Of a stretch of 64,000 nucleotides of DNA, positions 1 through 6,821 are shown piece after piece. The notes below the pieces were generated by a model. It did not search any database and was not told the origin of the DNA. It saw only the letters and a program-made list of their open reading frames with translations. Source of the DNA: Roseobacter fucihabitans (GTDB taxonomy: Bacteria > Pseudomonadota > Alphaproteobacteria > Rhodobacterales > Rhodobacteraceae); assembly GCF_014337925.2 (NCBI RefSeq), contig NZ_CP143423.1:1828501-1892500 (forward strand), given 5' to 3'. The translations under genes and the position numbers were made by a program. Every line of letters begins with the position of its first letter. Positions within the stretch are counted from its first letter, which is position 1.

Positions 1-2
1 GG

Positions 3-158
3 CCCGTGCCGATCTTGGAACAAATCGGCATTCAAACTACGCTGGATTGGACGCAATTTGACCTCAATGATAAATTGCGCTTTGCCTGCGGGACGCCCGA
101 GTTTCTGAAGGCCGTCGCTCCAATTGTACCTTTCGGCACGACGCTGGATCTTAAATGA
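3..158 (+). CDS. C-terminal fragment of an unidentified protein
   Basis: An open frame enters from the left edge and closes with TGA at 156-158, giving about 51 residues that read as normal protein (…VPILEQIGIQTTLDW…FLKAVAPIVPFGTTLDLK). No start codon lies in the window, so the gene begins upstream. I do not recognise the family from this tail. It ends 370 bases before ugpB on the same strand, with enough space for a separate promoter, so there is no reason to put it in the ugp operon. Confidence 0.5.
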   Translation, partial: PVPILEQIGIQTTLDWTQFDLNDKLRFACGTPEFLKAVAPIVPFGTTLDLK

Positions 159-463
159 TCGTGTCGTAACCGGCTGTATTTGAACAGAAAATATATGCCG
201 CTCATTCCTTGCTTGCCCATTTCCCACCATGCACTTGGCGTTTGAACATGATCGCTGCCCTGGTTGATCGGGCGGTTTGAGCATCACTCAACCGTGCAGT
301 GCAAAGCCCAGCCAAAATCGTGTTGATCCAGGCTTTAAGGCCCCGCAGAAATCAACCGCGCATATGGTGGTGTTTTCCCAGCCTTGCTTGGATCGCCGGA
401 GCGCTACCTGTGAATTTCAAAGTTTTCTATATATTCGGTTGTATTCTTCGGCCATCCTCGCTT
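159..463. other. Gene-free spacer upstream of ugpB
   Basis: Short frames on both strands here look like chance. No terminator hairpin with a T-run follows the preceding partial gene. The right half is AT-rich around 415-447 (…TTTCTATATATTCGG…), which would suit a promoter for ugpB, but I cannot define -35/-10 boxes. A Pho box is expected before phosphate-regulated ugp operons; TGTCACAAAAA at 467-477 resembles one half-site but has no convincing partner. Confidence 0.4.
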
Positions 464-512
464 GAGTGTCACAAAAATGAAAAATGCTGCCCCTAGGCAG
501 TGATCGACACTC
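464..512 (+). promoter_or_regulatory. Nested inverted repeat in the ugpB leader, abutting the ribosome-binding site
   Basis: Outer arms GAGTGTC (464-470) and GACACTC (506-512) are perfect complements. Between them lies a second perfect hairpin, CTGCC (487-491) and GGCAG (496-500) with a CCTA loop. The outer 3' arm ends exactly where the Shine-Dalgarno AGGAGG (513-518) begins, 10 nt before the ATG. This could be an operator or an RNA structure that changes access to the ribosome-binding site. Sequence fact: the repeats. Inference: any regulatory role. Confidence 0.5.
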
Positions 513-528
513 AGGAGGATAAACGATC

Positions 529-1833
529 ATGAAACATACATTACTTTCCAGCGCCTGTGCCATCGTGTTGGCCGGACCCGTCATGGCGCAGACCGAAATC
601 GAATTCTGGCATGCCTTTACCGGGCGGTTGGGCGAATTGGTGGCCGAACAGGTCACGACATTCAACGCATCCCAATCCGATTATGTTGTTACGGCGTCCC
701 ACAAGGGCAATTATTCCGAAACGCTGAATGCCGGGATCGCGGCTTTCCGCGCGGGCGAGCAGCCTGATATCCTCATGGTCTTTGAGGTCGGCACGGCCAC
801 GATGATGGCAGCATCCGGTGCGGTCAAACCCGTCTATCAGGTCATGGAAGACGCAGGCGCGACATTTGACCAGGATGCCTATATCGGGTCGGTCAAAGGC
901 TATTATACTTCCAGCGACGGCCAAATGCTGTCCCTGCCGTTTAACTCCTCCACGCCGGTTTTATGGGTCAACCGCGACGCGCTTTCGGCGGCAAATATCG
1001 ACCCGGATGTGGATCTCTCGACATGGGAACAGGTCGGCGAAGTGCTGAGCCAGCTCAAAGACGCAGGCAACACTTGCCCGCTCACGACCGCCTGGCAAAG
1101 CTGGATTCACCTGGAAAACTTCTCTGCCTATCACGACACGCCTTTTGCGACCAAGGCCAATGGTTTTGGCGGCGTGGACACCGAATTGGCGCTGAATGGT
1201 CCGGCACAGGTTGCGCATATCGGCGCGATGGGGCAATGGGCGCAGGATGGCAAATTCATCTACGCGGGGCGTCGCAATGAGGGTGGCGCGAATTTCCGTG
1301 CTGGCGAATGCGCGCTCTTTACCGAAAGCTCTGCGGGCTATGCGGGTATCAAATCCGAGGCCGAATTCGAATTTGACGTGCGCCCCTTGCCCTATTGGTC
1401 CGCCGTGGCTGCCGAGCCGCAAAACACCATTATTGGTGGGGCCTCCTTGTGGGTCATGGAAGGGCAATCGGATGCAGAATATAAGGGCGTGGCCGAATTC
1501 CTGAACTTCCTCTCTTCCGCTGAAATTCAGGCCAAATGGCATCAGGATACGGGCTATTTGCCGATCACCAATGACGCCGCCACGCTGACCCGTGAGCAGG
1601 GGTTTTATGAAGCCAACCCCGGCACAGATGTCGCCGTGATTCAGATGACCGCCAAGGCCCCGACGGATAATTCCAAGGGCCTGCGTTTGGGCTCCTTTGA
1701 CCAGATCCGCGGGATCATCGATGAGGAACTCGAAGCCGTCTGGGCCGGTGACAAGGACGCACAAACGGCGCTCGACAGTGCAGCCGAGCGCGGCAACGCC
1801 CTGCTGCGCCGCTTTGAGCAAGCCAACCGCTAA
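529..1833 (+). CDS. ugpB: sn-glycerol-3-phosphate ABC transporter, periplasmic binding protein
   Basis: 434-residue extracellular solute-binding protein with a signal peptide (cleavage near AGPVMA-Q, residue 20). The mature start ([15 protein letters not shown]) and the stretch [17 protein letters not shown] match UgpB, which captures sn-glycerol-3-phosphate or glycerophosphodiesters in the periplasm and delivers them to UgpAE. Length fits the family (about 430-440). The start is set by AGGAGG 10 nt upstream. It is the first gene of ugpB-A-E-C. In enterobacteria the operon is under PhoB; here only a structured leader is visible, so phosphate control is inferred from the family. Confidence 0.93.
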   Translation: MKHTLLSSACAIVLAGPVMAQTEIEFWHAFTGRLGELVAEQVTTFNASQSDYVVTASHKGNYSETLNAGIAAFRAGEQPDILMVFEVGTATMMAASGAVKPVYQVMEDAGATFDQDAYIGSVKGYYTSSDGQMLSLPFNSSTPVLWVNRDALSAANIDPDVDLSTWEQVGEVLSQLKDAGNTCPLTTAWQSWIHLENFSAYHDTPFATKANGFGGVDTELALNGPAQVAHIGAMGQWAQDGKFIYAGRRNEGGANFRAGECALFTESSAGYAGIKSEAEFEFDVRPLPYWSAVAAEPQNTIIGGASLWVMEGQSDAEYKGVAEFLNFLSSAEIQAKWHQDTGYLPITNDAATLTREQGFYEANPGTDVAVIQMTAKAPTDNSKGLRLGSFDQIRGIIDEELEAVWAGDKDAQTALDSAAERGNALLRRFEQANR

Positions 1834-1839
1834 GGCATA

Positions 1840-1868
1840 GGCGCGCGCCGCATCCGCTGGGGCGCGCC
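1840..1868 (+). repeat. GC-rich stem-loop between ugpB and ugpA
   Basis: Perfect 7-bp inverted repeat GGCGCGC (1840-1846) / GCGCGCC (1862-1868) with a 15-nt loop fills most of the 44-nt gap after the ugpB stop. There is no T-run, so it is unlikely to be a full terminator. In many binding-protein ABC operons a stem-loop here protects the upstream mRNA and lowers expression of the membrane genes; that role is inferred. Confidence 0.5.
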
Positions 1869-1877
1869 GTTCATACC

Positions 1878-2759
1878 ATGGAAAAACGCGTTACTTTCAA
1901 AGGCATCTGGTTGCCGCTGCTGCTGGTCCTGCCGCAGATCACAATCACGGCTGTGTTTTTCTTTTACCCCGCAGGCCAGGCGATTTGGCAGTCGCTCTTC
2001 ATCCCCGACCCCTTCGGTTTGTCCATGCAATATGTGGGGCTGGGCAATTTCGAATATCTCTTTGGCGATCCGTTTTACCGCGCGTCTTTTGTAACGACGG
2101 CGGTGTTTTCCATTCTAGTCACCGTGGTGTCGATGGGCATCGCGCTCTATCTTGCCGTGCTGGCGGATCGGTTGATAAAGGGCTCCGGCGTCTATCGCAC
2201 GCTGTTGATTTGGCCCTACGCCGTGGCCCCGGCTGTTGCTGGCGTGCTCTGGCTGTTCATGTTCAACACGCGCGTCGGCGTGGTCACCTGGTATCTCGGC
2301 CTTCTGGGCTATGATTGGAACCATGTGCTCAACGGCGAAGAGGCGATGGGCCTCGTGGTTGTCGCCTCCGCCTGGGGGCGGATCAGCTATAACTTCCTGT
2401 TCTTTCTCGCCGGGCTCCAGGCGATCCCGAAATCGGTGATCGAGGCGGCGGCCATTGATGGCGCGCGTTTCTGGACCCGGTTCCGCACAATTGTGTTTCC
2501 GCTGCTCTCGCCCACCACCTTCTTTTTGCTGGTTGTGAATATCGTCTACGCCTTCTTTGAAACCTTCGGCGTGATCCATACGATCACCGGGGGCGGGCCG
2601 CAGCAAACCACGACCATCCTTGTCTATAAGGTCTTCTCGGATGGCTTTGTGGGGCAGGACCTGGGTTCCTCGGCGGCGCAATCGGTGGTGTTGCTCTTCA
2701 TCGTCGGGCTGCTCACCATCGTACAATTCAAATTCATTGAACGCCGGGTGCACTACTGA
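1878..2759 (+). CDS. ugpA: sn-glycerol-3-phosphate ABC transporter permease UgpA
   Basis: 293-residue inner-membrane permease of the MalF/UgpA type with about six membrane helices. The ABC-contacting EAA loop is visible near residues 188-205 ([15 protein letters not shown]). It forms the translocation channel with UgpE. No strong Shine-Dalgarno is seen before this ATG; it sits just behind the GC-rich stem-loop, so it may be translated less than ugpB. Its TGA stop overlaps the ATG of ugpE by one base. Confidence 0.93.
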   Translation: MEKRVTFKGIWLPLLLVLPQITITAVFFFYPAGQAIWQSLFIPDPFGLSMQYVGLGNFEYLFGDPFYRASFVTTAVFSILVTVVSMGIALYLAVLADRLIKGSGVYRTLLIWPYAVAPAVAGVLWLFMFNTRVGVVTWYLGLLGYDWNHVLNGEEAMGLVVVASAWGRISYNFLFFLAGLQAIPKSVIEAAAIDGARFWTRFRTIVFPLLSPTTFFLLVVNIVYAFFETFGVIHTITGGGPQQTTTILVYKVFSDGFVGQDLGSSAAQSVVLLFIVGLLTIVQFKFIERRVHY

Positions 2760-3613
2760 TGGCGGATCGTACAGGCATGGTCGAAAAACGCGGCGCGGGG
2801 CTCTGGCTCACCCATCTGGGGCTGATCATCGGCTTGCTCTTCGTGTTCTTTCCGATCTGGCTGGCTTTTGTCGCCTCCACCGTGACGCAAGCTGAAATTG
2901 TACGCCCACCCATGCCGCTGCTACCCGGCGACCAGTTCCTGGAAAACTACAAACGTGCGCTGTTTTCGGGGATCAACGCGCCCGTGGCCTGGATGATGTT
3001 CAATTCTCTGATCATGGCGATGGGCATTGCTCTGGGCAAAATCGTGATCTCGCTGCTCTCGGCCTTTGCCATCGTCTATTTCAAATTTCCGGGGCGCAAA
3101 ACATTCTTCTGGCTGATCTTCCTGACGCTGATGTTGCCGGTCGAGGTGCGTATCGTGCCAACCTATGAGGTCGTTGCGGGCTTTGGTATGCTCAACAGTT
3201 ATTCGGGTCTCATCTTCCCGCTGATCGCCTCCGCCACCGCCACCTTCCTGTTTCGCCAGTTCTTCATGACCGTGCCGGATGAACTGGCCGAAGCCGCCCG
3301 TGTGGACGGGGCCAAACCGATGCGGTTTTTCTGGGACATCCTGCTGCCGATGAGCCGCACGAATATCGCAGCACTCTTTGTGATCCTGTTCATTTACGGG
3401 TGGAACCAATACCTCTGGCCGCTGCTGATCACCACGGATCCGTCGATGAACACCATCGTGATGGGCATCAAACAGATGTTTCCCTCGGGGGATGACACCG
3501 CCGACTGGCCGGTCATCATGGCCACCTCGATCCTCGCGATGATCCCTCCGGTGATCGTTGTGGTCTCCATGCAGCGCCTGTTCGTGCGCGGCCTTGTCGA
3601 TAGCGAGAAATAA
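2759..3613 (+). CDS. ugpE: sn-glycerol-3-phosphate ABC transporter permease UgpE
   Basis: 284-residue permease of the MalG/UgpE type with about six helices and an EAA loop near residues 175-190 ([15 protein letters not shown]). It pairs with UgpA in the membrane. Its ATG shares one base with the ugpA stop, which indicates translational coupling, and it ends three bases before ugpC. Length and order match standard ugpBAEC operons. Confidence 0.93.
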   Translation: MADRTGMVEKRGAGLWLTHLGLIIGLLFVFFPIWLAFVASTVTQAEIVRPPMPLLPGDQFLENYKRALFSGINAPVAWMMFNSLIMAMGIALGKIVISLLSAFAIVYFKFPGRKTFFWLIFLTLMLPVEVRIVPTYEVVAGFGMLNSYSGLIFPLIASATATFLFRQFFMTVPDELAEAARVDGAKPMRFFWDILLPMSRTNIAALFVILFIYGWNQYLWPLLITTDPSMNTIVMGIKQMFPSGDDTADWPVIMATSILAMIPPVIVVVSMQRLFVRGLVDSEK

Positions 3614-3616
3614 CCC

Positions 3617-4627
3617 ATGGCCACAGTCAGCCTCAAAGATGTTAAGAAAACCTTCGGCAAAACCGATGTGATCCACGGCATCGACATCGACATCAAGGAC
3701 GGTGAATTCATCGTGATCGTCGGGCCATCTGGCTGTGGTAAATCCACACTCCTGCGTATGGTCGCGGGTCTCGAGACGGTGACATCCGGCGCGGTGCATA
3801 TTGACGGGGCGCGGGTCAATGATCTGGAACCCATGGACCGCGACATCGCCATGGTGTTTCAGAACTACGCGCTTTATCCGCATATGTCGGTTTTTGACAA
3901 TATGGCATATGGCCTGAAAATCGCCGGGACCCCCAAAAGCGAAATTGCGCAGCGTGTCGATACGGCCGCCAAACTGCTGCAACTGGAACCCTACCTCACA
4001 CGGCGTCCGCGTGAATTATCAGGCGGTCAGCGTCAACGGGTGGCGATGGGGCGGGCGATTGTGCGCAAACCTTCGGTGTTTCTCTTTGACGAACCGCTGT
4101 CCAATCTGGATGCGAAACTGCGCGTGCAGATGCGTTTGGAGATCAAACAGCTTCAGCGCCGCCTCGGTGTCACCTCGCTTTATGTGACACATGATCAGGT
4201 GGAGGCGATGACGCTGGCGGACCGGATGATCGTGATGAACGGCGGTGTCGCGGATCAGATCGGTGCACCGCTTGAGGTCTATGCCAACCCTGCGACCGAA
4301 TTTGTCGCCGGTTTCATCGGCTCGCCGCCGACGAATTTCATGGCGGCTGATCTTGCACAGGCGCGCCAACCTGGGTCCGGGACATTGGGTGTGCGCCCGG
4401 AGCATATGAACATCGCCACGATCAATCCGCGCGTGAGCGGCGTTGTGCTCTATAGTGAGGCGCTGGGGGCGGAAACGCTTGTCCATGTGAAACTGCCCGA
4501 TGGCGCAATGGTCACGGTGCGCCAACCCGCATCCGATGCCTTGCCGCAAGAAGGAGCTGCGGTTGGTCTGAGCTGGTCGGATGCAGATGAGATGCTCTTT
4601 GATGCCGCAGGTCGGCGTTGCGACTGA
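3617..4627 (+). CDS. ugpC: sn-glycerol-3-phosphate ABC transporter ATPase UgpC
   Basis: 336-residue ATPase. Walker [10 protein letters not shown] lies at residues 36-44, the signature LSGGQ near 135, and Walker [14 protein letters not shown] follows. The C-terminal part after residue about 235 is the OB-fold (TOBE-like) regulatory domain of the MalK/UgpC subfamily. It powers the UgpAE channel as a dimer. Last gene of the operon; the next gene starts 146 bases further on. UgpC and MalK are hard to separate by sequence, so the name rests on the operon. Confidence 0.92.
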   Translation: MATVSLKDVKKTFGKTDVIHGIDIDIKDGEFIVIVGPSGCGKSTLLRMVAGLETVTSGAVHIDGARVNDLEPMDRDIAMVFQNYALYPHMSVFDNMAYGLKIAGTPKSEIAQRVDTAAKLLQLEPYLTRRPRELSGGQRQRVAMGRAIVRKPSVFLFDEPLSNLDAKLRVQMRLEIKQLQRRLGVTSLYVTHDQVEAMTLADRMIVMNGGVADQIGAPLEVYANPATEFVAGFIGSPPTNFMAADLAQARQPGSGTLGVRPEHMNIATINPRVSGVVLYSEALGAETLVHVKLPDGAMVTVRQPASDALPQEGAAVGLSWSDADEMLFDAAGRRCD

Positions 4628-4714
4628 GCCCGACCCGAGCAGTGTTATAACCCTGCCAACGCATATCAAAACTACGTTTTGGATCGGATCAGCGTCAAAA
4701 ACCTTCTATTTTTC

Positions 4715-4736
4715 GCATAAGCGCCTATGCTTGACC
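4715..4736 (+). promoter_or_regulatory. Dyad next to a TTGACC box upstream of the three-gene KAP operon
   Basis: GCATA (4715-4719) and TATGC (4726-4730) form a perfect dyad with a 6-nt centre, directly followed by TTGACC (4731-4736), a good -35-like hexamer. I cannot find a convincing -10 at 16-18 nt, so the promoter is only suggestive. The dyad would be well placed for a repressor. It lies 38-59 bases before the first start codon of the operon. Confidence 0.3.
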
Positions 4737-4773
4737 CTTATTAAGGTAAATAACTTTCAAGGTGGGCAGAGAT

Positions 4774-5691
4774 ATGAGCTGGCCGAACCGCGCGCGGGCA
4801 ATCCTCCCAATTCGGGTCAAGGATGAGGCGGATAGATACCGAATAGCCAATATTGAGGTGATCCGCGACACGCTCGCAGGCCAGGGACCGCATCGGACCG
4901 TGGCGGACCCCGAACAGGGTATGCGTGTGGTGTTCAACATCTCGGCCAAAAACGCCTTGGCCTTTCTGGATGTGCAGTCTGGCAAGCCGGGGCGCGGTGC
5001 CTATCTGAACCGCCGGGCGGCGGCGCGTGTCGTGGGGCAACCTCTGAAGGGGTCTACCATTCGCGACCGTGTGGATGATGTGCTCGCCGATATCGCACCC
5101 GGCACCCTGAGCGCGCAGAATGCCCATTACGGTGCCATGGAGCTAAACGGCACCGGCATGGCGTATTTCGGGGACATCTGTCTGGTGTTGAAAACGGCTG
5201 CGGTGCCCCAGAATACGTTGACTTTGCTTCGCAACAGTTACGATCTGACGGTCGCGCCGGTTGTCGCAAATTTATATGTGCCGGGGGATCGTACCCGGAC
5301 CCATAAACGCGCGGTTCGACGCGTGCGTGAATGGGCGGGGCTTTGGTCGCAGGATGTACCAGATATGGCGGTGGTAAAGCTGCTCCAGCATGCGCCACCG
5401 AGCGAGAGGCGCTTGACCACCGGTCAGATATCGGACCGGCTTCTGGAGGATGAGGATTACATCGAGGTGGTGCTTGCGGCGGGTTTTACGCCCGCGGATG
5501 TTCATGAAATCCGGCTGTCGGCGCAGGACGTGGCCAAGCAGGGGCATATCGCGGATGCTCTGACGCGGGGGCCTGTGTCTTCGGTCTGTGACCTCCTGTG
5601 GCGCCATCGCCGACGGGCGGTGCAGGCTTTGGCACAACGTTCAGGTATGCGATGCCGTGTCGTTACCGCAACTGGTCGGAGCCGCGCATGA
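4774..5691 (+). CDS. Unrecognised protein, first gene of the KAP NTPase operon
   Basis: 305 residues, soluble, with no signal peptide or membrane helix. I chose ATG 4774 because AAGGTGG lies about 8 nt before it; GTG 4762 would add four residues. The middle contains a hydrophobic-strand pattern (AHYGAMELNG, then MAYFGDICLVLK, then LRNSYDL near residues 120-160), followed by a basic stretch and a charged helical C-terminus. It faintly recalls ADP-ribosyltransferase folds, but I cannot name catalytic residues, so function is unknown. Its stop overlaps the next gene's ATG (ATGA), so the two proteins are probably made together. Confidence 0.75.
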   Translation: MSWPNRARAILPIRVKDEADRYRIANIEVIRDTLAGQGPHRTVADPEQGMRVVFNISAKNALAFLDVQSGKPGRGAYLNRRAAARVVGQPLKGSTIRDRVDDVLADIAPGTLSAQNAHYGAMELNGTGMAYFGDICLVLKTAAVPQNTLTLLRNSYDLTVAPVVANLYVPGDRTRTHKRAVRRVREWAGLWSQDVPDMAVVKLLQHAPPSERRLTTGQISDRLLEDEDYIEVVLAAGFTPADVHEIRLSAQDVAKQGHIADALTRGPVSSVCDLLWRHRRRAVQALAQRSGMRCRVVTATGRSRA

Positions 5692-6821
5692 CGGCGCTCT
5701 TTTTCATAGATGCGCTTGATGGTGACGGTGGTCTTGCCTTTGCCAGTACGCGCGGCGCGGATTTATTGGCCCCATCGCTGAGCGGGCAATCCCGGTCCTG
5801 GCGCATTGCGGCCCCTGATTTTCAGCCCGAACCGGTGGGCTCTCGTGCGATCGGACTGGCCGCCGCTACGCGCTCCTTTCAGCTGGGGTTTTCGCTGGAT
5901 GGGGAGAGTGAGGTTGGTTTTCCCACGCTTGACGCGTTGGTTGAATTTGTCAGGCGGCTTTATCTGTCGGGGGGCGGCGGGGATGGTGCTGCGGGGCTTG
6001 GACCGACGCCGCCCGCGGGGCCAGAAGGCGCGCCACCTGCTGATATCGAGCCGACAACGCTGAGCGAAGGGGAAAGCGACATTCAAAACAACCTTGCGCG
6101 TTTCGGTGAGCTGTATCAGGCGCGGATCGCGGACCTTGAGCGCCAGGGGGGCGTGCAATCGGGTGCGATATCAGCGGCCATGACGTTTGAGGCGTCATGG
6201 CACCGCGATGTCAGCGAATTGGGTCACGAAGCGGGGCTTCTTTTGGAGGTGGCCTTGCTTCATGTGGCAAAGGTGTTGGTGAAAACAGAGCCGCCTTTTG
6301 CGCGCCGTGATCGTGCCAACTGGTCGCAATCGGTCGGTGCACTTGATGCGGTCCGGCGGCGTTTGGGACAAGACAACCCATTTGAAGACCTGTCGGATTC
6401 TTCTCCCGGCCCTTGGCTCAAATTTCCAATGGGCTACGGTGGCAACCAGGATGCCTTGGATCTGTTGTCGGCCCTGCCGATTGGTGGATTTGTGCAAATG
6501 AGCCGGGCAGCCCCGAACGCGTATCACCGCGAAAGCTGGCGCAGCGTGGCCGATTTGTTTTTTGGCTGTCTGGCCAACCCCTCGCTTCTGAGCGACTGCC
6601 GACATCCCGTCGACAGGCAGGCGATTTTCGTGCTGGCGGGTATTTTGATCTATGATGGCGGGCGGGGGGCCTATGCGGTTTTGGGGGGAACTGATGCATC
6701 GCTGTCCCTGGGCTTCCTGATGCGCGACGTCATGGCGTGGTTTGCGGATCAAATGCCCACCCATGCTTTTGCCGCGCCGCTTGAGGATTTGATACAACAA
6801 CAAGGCAGGGTCACGCCATGA
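5688..6821 (+). CDS. Unrecognised protein, second gene of the KAP NTPase operon
   Basis: 377 residues starting at the ATG that overlaps the previous stop (ATGA); an upstream in-frame start at 5598 would bury 90 bases in the preceding gene and is less likely. The N-terminal part begins FFIDALDGDGGLAF. A Gly/Pro/Ala-rich linker lies at about residues 100-130. The rest looks alpha-helical and soluble (VALLHVAKVLVKTEPPFARRD; ILIYDGGRGAYAV). I recognise no domain. It overlaps the next gene by another ATGA, so it likely acts with the KAP NTPase as adaptor, sensor or effector; this is inference from coupling only. Confidence 0.75.
   Translation: MTALFFIDALDGDGGLAFASTRGADLLAPSLSGQSRSWRIAAPDFQPEPVGSRAIGLAAATRSFQLGFSLDGESEVGFPTLDALVEFVRRLYLSGGGGDGAAGLGPTPPAGPEGAPPADIEPTTLSEGESDIQNNLARFGELYQARIADLERQGGVQSGAISAAMTFEASWHRDVSELGHEAGLLLEVALLHVAKVLVKTEPPFARRDRANWSQSVGALDAVRRRLGQDNPFEDLSDSSPGPWLKFPMGYGGNQDALDLLSALPIGGFVQMSRAAPNAYHRESWRSVADLFFGCLANPSLLSDCRHPVDRQAIFVLAGILIYDGGRGAYAVLGGTDASLSLGFLMRDVMAWFADQMPTHAFAAPLEDLIQQQGRVTP

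Noticed and set aside
455-490. Pho box before ugpB
   Set aside because: TGTCACAAAAA resembles one half-site, but the second half at 11-bp spacing is poor.
2921-3982. 353-residue minus-strand frame opposite ugpE/ugpC
   Set aside because: Rich in His, Arg and Gln with no domain; it is the mirror of two well-supported ABC genes in GC-rich DNA.
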